Of a stretch of 64,000 nt of DNA, positions 1 to 7,491 are shown piece after piece. The number at the start of each line of letters is the position of its first letter. The stretch's first letter is position 1. The notes under the pieces are model-generated. The model searched no databases. It was not told where the DNA came from and worked only from the letters and a program-made list of their open reading frames with translations. The position numbers and the translations under genes were made by a program. This DNA is from Hymenobacter sp. BRD67 (lineage in GTDB: Bacteria; Bacteroidota; Bacteroidia; Cytophagales; Hymenobacteraceae), in assembly GCF_013256425.1 (NCBI RefSeq), contig NZ_CP053904.1, positions 1,984,001-2,048,000 of the forward strand. Reading direction: 5' to 3'.

Positions 1-1
1 G

Positions 2-97
2 GGCTATGAGCTGACCGGGCTGAGGCGCGAAAATGTGCTTATTCGTAAATATTTTACCGACAGTCAGTTATCAGCCGCTGCGCTACCCGGAAAATAA
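2..97 (+). CDS. C-terminal fragment of an unidentified protein, cut by the window edge
   Basis: An open frame enters from the left edge and ends at TAA 95-97, giving about 31 residues that begin GYELTGLRRENVLIRKYF. The position just upstream of xseB and the shared strand suggest the same transcription unit. The tail faintly resembles the end of a GNAT acetyltransferase, but this is only an impression. It does not look like the usual XseA C-terminus. No function can be assigned from so short a piece. Confidence 0.35.
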   Translation, partial: GYELTGLRRENVLIRKYFTDSQLSAAALPGK

Positions 98-198
98 TGC
101 CTTAAAACTGGCGGCCACGCTAGTTGCCACAGCCGTTTCTTCCGGCCTATTCGCTCTGATTTATTATTTAACTCATCCTTTTTAAGCTCCAACTTCCC

Positions 199-495
199 GT
201 GACTTACAACCAAGCCATTCAGGAACTAGAAACGATTCTTCGCAGCCTCGAAACCGACCAGGTGGAGGTAGACGACCTGACGGCCCGCGCCGAGCGCTCG
301 GCCGAATTAATTCGCCTCTGCCGCCATAAGCTACGCCATGCCGAGGCTTCGCTCGACCGCATTTTTGACTCGCTCGATGAGGAAGAAGACCCGGATGAGG
401 AGCAGCAAGCCGAGCTTGCCGAGGATGATAGCGACGATGCCGACGACTATGAGCCGGGCGGACCCGGCCGACCCACTTCGCCAAGATTATTTTAA
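199..495 (+). CDS. xseB: Exodeoxyribonuclease VII small subunit
   Basis: This 98-residue protein matches the XseB family: a short helical-hairpin protein with a heptad-like N-terminal half (YNQAIQELETILRSLE, then VDDLTARAERSAELIRLC) and an acidic tail rich in Asp and Glu. XseB assembles with the large subunit XseA to degrade single-stranded DNA in the cytoplasm. The start is GTG at 199. The acidic C-terminus (from about residue 58) is longer than in E. coli XseB (80 residues) and looks disordered. A perfect 16-bp inverted repeat follows the stop and probably ends the transcript. Confidence 0.88.
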   Translation: MTYNQAIQELETILRSLETDQVEVDDLTARAERSAELIRLCRHKLRHAEASLDRIFDSLDEEEDPDEEQQAELAEDDSDDADDYEPGGPGRPTSPRLF

Positions 496-510
496 TAAAT
501 AAATTTGGGC

Positions 511-566
511 AATAAATTAAAGCACCACCCCTGCTTTCCTCAGCGGAATCGGTGCTTTAATTTATT
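511..566 (+). terminator. Hairpin terminator after xseB
   Basis: AATAAATTAAAGCACC at 511-526 is repeated in perfect inverted form at 551-566, starting 16 bases after the xseB stop. The arms are A/T-rich at the base and the descending arm ends in TTTAATTTATT, which fits an intrinsic terminator that could work in both directions. Confidence 0.65.
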
Positions 567-585
567 GACCAAAGTAGCAGCTAGC

Positions 586-703
586 GCGGATTCTGGGTCA
601 GTATACACATTTTGCCAGACTGGCTCCCCCTCTCCTTTTCGGAGAGGGGGCTGGGGGTGAGGCGAACGCAAGAACAGAACCTGTACACTGACCCATAATT
701 CGC
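586..703. repeat. MITE-like palindromic repeat, family A copy 1
   Basis: The ends are inverted repeats (GCGGATTCTGGGTCAGT at 586-602 against the complement of 687-703, 2 mismatches). The centre is a palindromic core with CCCCCTCTCC TTTTC GGAGAGGGGG followed by CTGGGGGTGAGG. The same core, in the opposite orientation, lies inside the element at 4530-4660, which has different terminal arms. No coding potential is seen. It sits between the convergent xseB and H-NOX genes. Confidence 0.6.
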
Positions 704-745
704 TCTAAGCAGGAACGGATGACCTGCTGCAACGTCCGAAAATAA

Positions 746-1297
746 TTATGCCTGAGCAGGATTTCTCCGGACGTGAATCTGCACGCGCTCGCCATTTTCG
801 CTCGTGGTTGGCATTACGTCAATGGTATCGGCTTCGTCGTAATAAGTAGCCAGGCCCCGCACAATGCCCACGGCCAGGCCACCCATGCGGCGCGGCGACA
901 CATAATTAATTAATAATTCGTTTTTGGCAATACGCTTTACCTGGAGCACGGGCGGTGAATTTTCGGGATGCTCACGGCGCACCTGACCGTGCATATGCTG
1001 CTCCGTATTCTCCAGCATTTCGAGGGTGCGCCAGTCCGGGTTTACATATTTCTGATACATATACATTAAGTCGGGCACGAGGTACTCGCCGAATTTTTCG
1101 TGTAGCTCCCCGGCCGGAATACCAGTCAGCTCAGCCGCCTGCCCTACCAGGGCATACATATGCTCGTCGGGATACACTTCCTTGTGGTCAAAATCGCCCG
1201 AATTGAGGCCGGCCAGCTCCACCAGCTTCAGCCAGGTGCTATGGTCGTACTGCGTCTGAACGTAGCGTTTGAGGAGTGTAAAAATGGTGCCGTGCAT
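746..1297 (-). CDS. Stand-alone H-NOX (heme NO/O2-binding) sensor protein
   Basis: The 183-residue protein spans a whole H-NOX (HNOB) domain and nothing else. The proximal heme ligand is His103 in HMHGQV, and the heme-propionate motif YxSxR is Tyr132-Ser134-Arg136 (YVSPR). Both sit one position from Tyr131-Ser133-Arg135 and His102 of the classic Thermoanaerobacter domain. The N-terminus MHGTIFTLLKRYV is typical of the family. The frame stays open upstream to 1405, but ATG 1297 is chosen because the family begins there and a TAACTTTG promoter lies 46 bp upstream. Stand-alone H-NOX proteins usually signal NO to a histidine kinase or cyclase partner; none is visible here. It lies downstream of the sigma/anti-sigma pair on the same strand, with its own promoter. 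Confidence 0.88.
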   Translation of the reverse strand: MHGTIFTLLKRYVQTQYDHSTWLKLVELAGLNSGDFDHKEVYPDEHMYALVGQAAELTGIPAGELHEKFGEYLVPDLMYMYQKYVNPDWRTLEMLENTEQHMHGQVRREHPENSPPVLQVKRIAKNELLINYVSPRRMGGLAVGIVRGLATYYDEADTIDVMPTTSENGERVQIHVRRNPAQA

Positions 1298-1342
1298 ATA
1301 CTGAATAAAGACTTCGAAGGGATACAACGCGGTGGTCAGCGC

Positions 1343-1350
1343 CAAAGTTA
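1343..1350 (-). promoter_or_regulatory. Promoter of the H-NOX gene (TAACTTTG)
   Basis: The minus strand reads TTTG (1371-1368), a 17-nt spacer, then TAACTTTG (1350-1343), matching the Bacteroidota housekeeping pattern TTTG / TAnnTTTG. Transcription would begin near 1337, leaving a leader of about 40 nt before ATG 1297. Confidence 0.55.
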
Positions 1351-1422
1351 ACAGCGCCCTAAAAATACAAAGCGCCCGCCCCACCACTACTGGCAGAGCG
1401 GGCACATTGTATTTTATATTAA

Positions 1423-2298
1423 CTATATATTGCCAATAACCGTCATCGTAGCGAGTGTAGGGCCGACGCTACCACCGACCGGCTCTACCGTCATCGCAAA
1501 TGCCTGGGCGCTGGCAATATCCTTCATCTGCTGAATGCTATCGCCGGAGGCCGTATTGGCGGCCAGCACGCCGGCATCAACCGGCTTGCCTTTGTCGAGC
1601 GCCCACAGCTGGTACTGCTTGCCGGGCGGCAGGGGCGGCAGCTGCTGCACATCAACGTAAACCCGGTGCGCTGTTGCGTTGTACATCACCCTTGCGCGGG
1701 CCGTGGGGTGCGCCGGCGTGCCGGCCAGCGCCACCATTTTGTAGCCCACCGGTGAGCGCAGCAGGTGCAGCTGCTCCTGCGTAGTGGTAAGGCGGCGCTC
1801 CATTACCTGCGAGGTTTGGGCAAACCGGGCCTGGCTGTTCTGGGCCGCTACCAGGTCGGTATTAGCTTGCTGCCAGCGGCTGTAAAGCAGGGCGTTAGCC
1901 CCCAGACTGAGAAGCAGCGCCACCGAGGCAGCCATAGCCCAGACGCTACGACGGGGAGCCTGCGCAACGGGAACAGACGCGACAGCGGCTGGCTGAGGAT
2001 TAGAGGCCGACACCCGCATGGCAGGTGCAGGAGCGGCAGCGGCGGGTGCCTGGGCATCGGGGCGGCCTATTTCAGCCAGTACCCGGCTGAGCACCTTATC
2101 GCGCAGGCCAGCAGGTACTGTCTGCGCATGCGCTTCGGCATACACGCCAAGGCCGGCCAAAAGCTCGTCGAGTTCCTGGCGCACCTGCGGAGAGCGGGCG
2201 GCCCACTGCTCCACATCGGCCTGCGCCGCTGGGTCTAGTTCGCCCAGCACATATTGCTCTAGGCGGCCTGATTCGATATAAGACTGATATTCTTCCAC
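1423..2298 (-). CDS. RskA-type anti-sigma factor, single-pass membrane protein
   Basis: This 291-residue protein has a cytoplasmic N-terminal half beginning MEEYQSYIESGRLEQYVLGE, one transmembrane helix at about 118-136 (SVWAMAASVALLLSLGANAL), a short coiled stretch, and an extracytoplasmic C-terminal domain with the RskA signature (VYVDVQQLPPLPPGKQYQLW, then VEPVGGSVGPTL). Anti-sigma-K proteins hold an ECF sigma factor at the membrane. The gene starts 15 bp after the sigma factor stop, which marks its likely partner. The N-terminus does not show a clear zinc-binding HxxxCxxC motif. Ala/Pro-rich segments at about 82-115 look like a flexible linker. Confidence 0.82.
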   Translation of the reverse strand: MEEYQSYIESGRLEQYVLGELDPAAQADVEQWAARSPQVRQELDELLAGLGVYAEAHAQTVPAGLRDKVLSRVLAEIGRPDAQAPAAAAPAPAMRVSASNPQPAAVASVPVAQAPRRSVWAMAASVALLLSLGANALLYSRWQQANTDLVAAQNSQARFAQTSQVMERRLTTTQEQLHLLRSPVGYKMVALAGTPAHPTARARVMYNATAHRVYVDVQQLPPLPPGKQYQLWALDKGKPVDAGVLAANTASGDSIQQMKDIASAQAFAMTVEPVGGSVGPTLATMTVIGNI

Positions 2299-2312
2299 GG
2301 ATGTAACTGGAA

Positions 2313-2873
2313 TTAGCGGATAAGTTTGGCTAGTATCTTCAGAGCCGTGCGGGCCCGGGTTTTCACGGTGCCCAGCGGTAGGTTAAGCTCTTCGGCCGCC
2401 TCACTTTGCGTAAAGCCTCCGAAATAGAGTAGGTCGATAACCTGACGCTGCTCGGGCACCAGCTTGCGGGTTATTTCCTGCAAGCCTATGTGCTCGGGGC
2501 GAAAAGTGTCCGGGGCGGCCTGGCGCTGTGCTGCCAGGCTATCGTCGAGGCCCTGAGTGCGAGAACCTACGCGGTGCTGACGCGAGCGGATTTTATCAAT
2601 CGCTAAATTTCGACTAATATTGACCACCCACGTAAACAGCCGGCCCTTGCCGGTATCGTAGCTGGCCATCGAGTGCCAGATTTTGACCAGTGCCTCCTGG
2701 AGCACATCGGCGGCTTCTTCCTCATCCTTGACGATGCGGTTGATAACACCGTAGAGCGCCGCCGAGTAGCGGTCGTAAAACTCGGTCATAGCCGACTGGT
2801 CGCCGCCCCTGAGGCGCTCGACCAGCGCCGCTTCAGCGACGGTAGGGGTAGAAATGAGAGGGAGGTCGGACAC
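2313..2873 (-). CDS. ECF RNA polymerase sigma factor, SigK-like
   Basis: The protein (186 residues from GTG 2873) has the two ECF domains: region 2 with FYDRYSAALYGVINRIV, DVLQEALVKIW and FTWVVNISRNLAIDKIR, and region 4 with LVPEQRQVIDLLYFGGFTQ and LPLGTVKTRARTALKIL. The frame runs open to 3035, but the residues before VSDLPLI are atypical, so GTG 2873 is preferred. It would direct polymerase to a stress or envelope regulon and be held by the anti-sigma factor encoded 15 bp downstream. No target promoters can be named from this window. Confidence 0.85.
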   Translation of the reverse strand: MSDLPLISTPTVAEAALVERLRGGDQSAMTEFYDRYSAALYGVINRIVKDEEEAADVLQEALVKIWHSMASYDTGKGRLFTWVVNISRNLAIDKIRSRQHRVGSRTQGLDDSLAAQRQAAPDTFRPEHIGLQEITRKLVPEQRQVIDLLYFGGFTQSEAAEELNLPLGTVKTRARTALKILAKLIR

Positions 2874-3036
2874 GGAAAAAAGAAAGGCAAAACCGACGGA
2901 GCCAGCCGAAGCACTCGGTAACTCACGACGAATGTAGGATATTTTTAGGCTTGACGCTACTTGGCAGCTTATGGTTGAGGTTAATCGGTGAGCCAGCACC
3001 TGATAAACCGGCCCGGCTGCGCCGACGTAACCCAAT

Positions 3037-3051
3037 ACCGTACTGTACGGT
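3037..3051. promoter_or_regulatory. 15-bp perfect palindrome between divergent genes
   Basis: ACCGTAC T GTACGGT is a perfect dyad with a one-base centre. It lies between the sigma factor and the divergent aldehyde dehydrogenase gene, 58 bp before the latter's ATG. The size and symmetry fit an operator for a dimeric regulator. No regulator gene is adjacent. Confidence 0.35.
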
Positions 3052-3108
3052 TTGTAAAATGGAGCGGTGAATAGTTTACATTAAAACCCACTGGCTTTCT
3101 CCCCCGGT

Positions 3109-4509
3109 ATGGCTATCGAATCTATTAACCCCTATACGGGTCGGCGGCTGCGCCGCTTCGCGGCTTTTTCGTGGCCCAAAACCGAGCGAATACTGGCCCA
3201 GGCACATCAGGCCGCCAGCCAATGGCGCTCTACCACTTTTGCCGAACGGGCCAGCGTGCTGCGCCGGGCCGCTACGCTGCTGCGCGAGCGCCAGGACGAA
3301 TTAGCCTATCTCATGGCCGTGGAAATGGGCAAGCCCCTGCGCGACGGCCGGGCCGAAGCCCAAAAGTGCGCCGCCTGCTGCGACTACTACGCCGAGCACG
3401 CCGCAGGCTTCCTGGCCGATGAGGAAGTAAAAACCGATGCCGGACGCAGTTTTATCAGCTACGCGCCGCTGGGCGTGGTGCTGGCCGTGATGCCCTGGAA
3501 TTTTCCCTTTTGGCAGGTAGTGCGCTTTGCCGCGCCCGCACTCATGGCTGGCAACGTGGGCCTGCTCAAGCACGCCTCCAACGTGCCACAGTGCGCGCTG
3601 GCACTGGAAAATATTTTTCATGACGCGGGCCTGCCGCCGGCCGCGTTTCGTACTCTGCTTATCGAAACCGAGCTGGTAGAAAAGCTCATTGCCGACGACC
3701 GCCTGCGGGCCGTCACGCTCACTGGCTCGGAGCGGGCCGGCGCGGCCGTAGCAGCGGCAGCGGGCCGGGCTATCAAAAAAACCGTGCTGGAGCTGGGCGG
3801 CTCCGACCCCTTTATTGTGCTGGCCGATGCCGACTTGGAACTCGCGGCTAAGACTGCCGCCCAGGCTCGTCTGATAAACGCCGGCCAGAGCTGCATTGCC
3901 GCCAAGCGCTTCATCGTGGAAAAAGCCGTGCAGCCGGCCTTCGTCAAGCTGCTTAAAAGCCACCTCGAACAGCTGCGCTACGGCGACCCCCTCAATGAAG
4001 AAACTACCGACTATGGCCCGCTGGCCCGCCCCGACCTGGCCGATGAGCTCAGCCGGCAAGTGGCCGACTCGGTGCGGCAGGGCGCGCGGATGGCGCTGGC
4101 CGGCGGGCAGCCCCGGCCCGGCACCGCGCAGTTTGCGCCCGTTATCCTGACTAATGTTAAAAAAGGCCAGCGGGCCTATGCCGAGGAATTTTTTGGCCCG
4201 GTGGCGCTGGTCCTTACGGCCCGCGACGCGGCCCACGCCGTGGCCCTGGCCAACGATTCGGAGTTCGGCCTTGGGGCCGCCGTCTGGACGCGCAACCCGG
4301 CGCAGGGCGAAGCCATTGCCCGCCAACTTGAAAACGGGGCCGTTTTCGTGAATGGCATGGTAAAATCGATGCCGGAGCTACCCTTTGGCGGCGTAAAGAA
4401 ATCGGGCTACGGCCGCGAGCTTTCCTATCTGGGCATCCGGGAGTTTGTCAATCAGAAATCCATCTGGATTGCCAAAACGGCACAGCTGGCAGCTACGAAA
4501 ACCGAATAA
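3109..4509 (+). CDS. NAD(P)-dependent aldehyde dehydrogenase, succinate-semialdehyde type
   Basis: The 466-residue protein is a complete aldehyde dehydrogenase. It has PWNFPFWQVVR at about 129-139, the general-base Glu228 in LELGGSDPFIV, and the nucleophile Cys262 in NAGQSCIAAKRF. The C-terminal motifs FFGPVALV and PFGGVKKSGYGRELS are intact. The opening SINPYTGRRL and overall length match the GabD/Sad-like group that oxidises succinate semialdehyde to succinate, but exact substrate cannot be read from sequence. It is transcribed alone, divergent from the sigma factor, with the palindrome at 3037-3051 between them. Confidence 0.85.
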   Translation: MAIESINPYTGRRLRRFAAFSWPKTERILAQAHQAASQWRSTTFAERASVLRRAATLLRERQDELAYLMAVEMGKPLRDGRAEAQKCAACCDYYAEHAAGFLADEEVKTDAGRSFISYAPLGVVLAVMPWNFPFWQVVRFAAPALMAGNVGLLKHASNVPQCALALENIFHDAGLPPAAFRTLLIETELVEKLIADDRLRAVTLTGSERAGAAVAAAAGRAIKKTVLELGGSDPFIVLADADLELAAKTAAQARLINAGQSCIAAKRFIVEKAVQPAFVKLLKSHLEQLRYGDPLNEETTDYGPLARPDLADELSRQVADSVRQGARMALAGGQPRPGTAQFAPVILTNVKKGQRAYAEEFFGPVALVLTARDAAHAVALANDSEFGLGAAVWTRNPAQGEAIARQLENGAVFVNGMVKSMPELPFGGVKKSGYGRELSYLGIREFVNQKSIWIAKTAQLAATKTE

Positions 4510-4529
4510 CGAAAACTGGCAGCTTGCTC

Positions 4530-4660
4530 GCTAGTGCTGCGTCAGGCAAGTTCCTTACCTAATCGTTCTGGTGGGCGCCTCACCCCCGGCCCCTCTCCGA
4601 AAAGGAGAGGGGGAGCCAGTCGATTCTTTAGGTAATTATTTTCCCTGACACAGCACTAGC
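4530..4660. repeat. MITE-like palindromic repeat, family A copy 2
   Basis: The terminal arms GCTAGTGCTGCGTCAGG (4530-4546) and CCTGACACAGCACTAGC (4644-4660) are inverted repeats with one mismatch. The inside carries CTCACCCCC, GGCCCCTCTCC and GAAAAGGAGAGGGGG, nearly identical to the reverse complement of the core at about 621-663. The right arm runs into the last codons of the YdcF gene and contains its stop (4656-4658), so insertion appears to have set or moved that gene's end. Confidence 0.65.
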
Positions 4661-5423
4661 AATAACCAGCGGCCTTATACACGAGCCAGCCGGCCAGCTC
4701 GTGCAGCAGCAGGCTCCAGCGGGTGAGAGCATCGGCATCGGGCAGCAGCCAGTAATCGGGCGTCCAGCTGCGGTCGGTGGTGCGAAAATCGGCCGGGAAG
4801 GCCTGAGGGTACAGACCTGCTTTGGCAAAACAGCCCAACGCCCGCCGCTCATGAAAGGCCGAGGTTATCAGTACCAGGGACTTGATAGCGGGGTGCCGGG
4901 CCAGCAGCTCTTTGGTGAAGAGCGCGTTTTCGCGGGTATTGCGGCTACGCTCTTCCAGCAGCAGCACCGAGTCGGGCACCCCGGCCAGGCGCAGCAGCGT
5001 GCGCAGGCCAGCCGCCTCCGTACCAACGGTTTTCAGCACGGCCCCCGAGCCGCCCGAAATAATAATATACCGTACTCGCCCGGCCCGGTACAGCCACAGT
5101 GCGTTGGTAAAGCGGTCGGCCCCACGGCTCAGGTAAACCCGGTCGTGGGGCGACTTGTTGCCGGTGGCAATGCCGGTGAGCAGCACCGCCGCATCGGCCG
5201 GGGCCACGGCGGCCAGCCCTACCGCCGGCTTTTCCCAGGCCAGCAACGCCTCATTGACCAAGGCATTGCTGGTACCTACTGCCAGCACGACGGCCGCGGC
5301 CACCAGCCAGCGCCGCTGAGCCCGGCCACCTGACCGGGCTACCAGCGCGCCCAGCAGCGCCGCCGCCAGCCATACTGTGGGTAATAGTAAAAAATCAAGA
5401 AGCTTAGAAAGCAGAAAGAACAT
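4656..5423 (-). CDS. YdcF/ElyC-type DUF218 membrane protein
   Basis: From ATG 5423 the protein is 255 residues: two N-terminal hydrophobic segments (LLSKLLDFLLLPTVWLAAALLGALV and WLVAAAVVLAVG), then a DUF218 domain with AAVLLTGIA, YIIISGGSG and SRNTRENALFTKELL. Related ElyC and SanA proteins act in envelope polysaccharide homeostasis, but no reaction is established. An ATG 30 bp further upstream is possible. The last codons and the TAG stop lie in the arm of the repeat at 4530-4660, so the C-terminus (AAGYC) may not be ancestral. Confidence 0.75.
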   Translation of the reverse strand: MFFLLSKLLDFLLLPTVWLAAALLGALVARSGGRAQRRWLVAAAVVLAVGTSNALVNEALLAWEKPAVGLAAVAPADAAVLLTGIATGNKSPHDRVYLSRGADRFTNALWLYRAGRVRYIIISGGSGAVLKTVGTEAAGLRTLLRLAGVPDSVLLLEERSRNTRENALFTKELLARHPAIKSLVLITSAFHERRALGCFAKAGLYPQAFPADFRTTDRSWTPDYWLLPDADALTRWSLLLHELAGWLVYKAAGYC

Positions 5424-5449
5424 GAGCTGCAAAAAAACATACCGGGCCC

Positions 5450-5505
5450 ACAAAGCACCTTAGCTGGCTCGAACCCACGAGCCCCGCGGCAACAAGGTGC
5501 TTTGT
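5450..5505. repeat. Nested hairpin between DUF885 and YdcF genes
   Basis: ACAAAGCACCTT (5450-5461) and AAGGTGCTTTGT (5494-5505) form a perfect 12-bp stem. Inside it GGCTCG-AACCCA-CGAGCC forms a second stem. The inner part recalls a tRNA T-arm, but no tRNA fold is possible. It could end the DUF885 transcript or be another palindromic repeat. Confidence 0.45.
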
Positions 5506-5558
5506 AGGCTCAGCACGTCTACTCGTAAACCGCGCTAAGCAATGCCTTGGAATTCCGG

Positions 5559-7325
5559 CTAGCGGCGAAGCATTAGCTGACTGATATATTTGACCGGGGC
5601 GCTGCCGTAGCTCAGAAACTGCTCATTGAAGTTCTTGAGATTGAAGCTGCTGCCTTCCTTCTTCTTCATCTCGTCGCGCAGGGCCACAATCTCGGTGTAG
5701 CCGGTGAAGTACGAGCTGAGCTGCACCTGGCTCAGGGTGGCGCGGTGCCACTTGTTGCGGGCTTCGGCCTCTTCCTGAAAGCCCGCGCCGGTAAGCAGCG
5801 CCACCACGTCTTTCTCGCTGGCGTTCTGGGTCTGGATAAGGTTATCGACCACGGCATTCAGGGTCGAGCGCATGTTCCACTTATCCCACAGCAGCCAGAT
5901 TTCGTCGGAGTTGCCGCCGTAGCCGCTTTCCAGCATCATGCGCTCCGAATACACGGCCCAGCCTTCAATCATGGCCCCGTTGCCAAAAATACTTTTCACC
6001 AGCGAGGGAGAGCGGTTGGCGTACACGAGCTGCGTGTAGTGACCAGGAATGGCCTCATGAATATTCAAAATTTGCAATGTATAATCATTGTACTCCCGCA
6101 GGTAGCTTTCGGCCTGGGCGGGCGTCCAGCTGGCGGGCAGCGGCTCCACGTTGTAATAGGTATTGGCTTTGGTATCGTAAGGCCCGGGGGCCGAAACGCT
6201 GGCTCCTGCCCCACTGCCGCGCATGTAGAGCGGTGTTTCGCGCACGACCAGCGGCTTGCTGGGGTCCTGGGTCAGCAGCTGATGGTCGTTGACAAACTTG
6301 ATGAGAGTCGGAATCTGGCGCTTCACGGCGTCCACAAAGCCTTCACGGGGCGCGTGCTTGAGCGTGAGCTGGTCAATCACTTTACGAATCAGCTGCAGCG
6401 TATCCTTGGGCATGGGCTGGCCGGCGCAGTACTTGGGGAAGAGCCGCGCGGCGCGCCGGCCCATATCGTGCAGCAGGTCGGCCTTGTGCTGCTGGGCCAG
6501 CTGCAGCACCTCAGCGGCCGAGTAGCGCGACTGAATATCGAGGGCAAACTTGCGGGCAAACAGGTCTTTCCCAATGCGAAACGAGCGAAAGCCGCTACCC
6601 GTCAGCACGTCCTTCTTCAAGAAGTCGATGTAGCCTTGCACGGCCCGCTGCGCCCCCGCGATACGCTGCTGCAGCAGCTGCTTTTCGGCGTCGCTCAGGC
6701 CCGATTTGCGCACCGAGTCGGCCAGGGCCGAGCCGAAGACGGCCAGGCCGCCCTCGTTCTGAGCCACGGCCAGCTCGGCGTGCTCGCGGGTAGGATGGCT
6801 GATATTGGCCTTGGCGGCGCCGTAGTAGGCCCCGGCCTGGGAAATTTTATCGGAGATATTGCGCAGCCGGCGGTCGAGCTTATAGTGCCGACCGTTGAGC
6901 AGGTCGCCCACGCTGGCGCCCAGGTTGTAGGTTGCCGGGTTCCACTGCCAGTTTTTGAGCGTGTCGGCGTACCAGCGCTCCGACCGCAGCTCATTGGTGA
7001 GCAGGTGCAGGTCGATTTGATTATTTGGCGACAGGCTATCGAGGGTAAAGCCCGCAAGCGCCCCCAGGTTTTGGGCCACGAAGGCCGCATCGCGCTTGCG
7101 CTGCTCCTCGCTGGGAATGACGAGCAGCGAATCGTATTTATGATAGCCCTGCGACGAGGCGTAATCGGGATTTTGCTTCCATAAATCCAGAATAAACTGG
7201 TTTTTGAAGCGGTCGAAGCGCGCATCGGCGGGCGTGGCAGCCGGCTGGCCGGCGGTGGAGTTGGTGGAGGGGCTGGTGCAGGCGGGCAGGGCCAGGGCCA
7301 GCAAAGGCAGGTAGCGGAGTTTCAT
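5559..7325 (-). CDS. DUF885 family metallopeptidase-like lipoprotein
   Basis: This 588-residue protein begins with a lipoprotein signal (MKLRYLPLLALALPAC, lipobox Cys16), so it is probably anchored in the envelope. The DUF885 hallmark HEAIPGH lies at residues 423-429 and resembles an HExxxGH zinc site. Downstream NGAMIEGWAVYSERMMLESG carries the conserved Glu expected to complete it. Members are thought to be periplasmic peptidases, with few characterised. The gene stands alone, followed by a hairpin at 5450-5505. Confidence 0.85.
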   Translation of the reverse strand: MKLRYLPLLALALPACTSPSTNSTAGQPAATPADARFDRFKNQFILDLWKQNPDYASSQGYHKYDSLLVIPSEEQRKRDAAFVAQNLGALAGFTLDSLSPNNQIDLHLLTNELRSERWYADTLKNWQWNPATYNLGASVGDLLNGRHYKLDRRLRNISDKISQAGAYYGAAKANISHPTREHAELAVAQNEGGLAVFGSALADSVRKSGLSDAEKQLLQQRIAGAQRAVQGYIDFLKKDVLTGSGFRSFRIGKDLFARKFALDIQSRYSAAEVLQLAQQHKADLLHDMGRRAARLFPKYCAGQPMPKDTLQLIRKVIDQLTLKHAPREGFVDAVKRQIPTLIKFVNDHQLLTQDPSKPLVVRETPLYMRGSGAGASVSAPGPYDTKANTYYNVEPLPASWTPAQAESYLREYNDYTLQILNIHEAIPGHYTQLVYANRSPSLVKSIFGNGAMIEGWAVYSERMMLESGYGGNSDEIWLLWDKWNMRSTLNAVVDNLIQTQNASEKDVVALLTGAGFQEEAEARNKWHRATLSQVQLSSYFTGYTEIVALRDEMKKKEGSSFNLKNFNEQFLSYGSAPVKYISQLMLRR

Positions 7326-7422
7326 GCAGGGGCAAGTTAGCAGCCAGTGGAGCTTTGTCCGATCACCTGCTTAGTATCCGGCCTGAAAATTGCCACTTAA
7401 TCTGGCCTACACAGCCGGTTTG

Positions 7423-7430
7423 TAGTTTTG
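7423..7430 (+). promoter_or_regulatory. Promoter element TAGTTTTG
   Basis: TAGTTTTG fits TAnnTTTG and lies 62 bp before ATG 7492. It supports 7492 as the translation start of the next gene, rather than a start near 7428, which would sit inside the promoter. Confidence 0.4.
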
Positions 7431-7491
7431 ATTACCGGCCTGGGCTATTTTCCATCCTGTGGCGGGCACCCTGCGCCTGCCTGCTTTTTGT

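Noticed and set aside
33..185. A 50-codon frame ending in a hydrophobic stretch (LAATLVATAVSSGLFALIYY)
   Set aside because: It overlaps the end of the upstream gene in another frame and has no clear start or promoter; the hydrophobic tail alone is not enough.
3301..4326. Long open frame antisense to the aldehyde dehydrogenase
   Set aside because: High-GC genes often leave open antisense frames; this one has no family motifs or promoter.
5450..5505. Possible tRNA because of a T-arm-like GGCTCGAACCCACGAGCC
   Set aside because: The outer stem is 12 bp with no D-arm, anticodon arm or CCA end; it is a nested hairpin.
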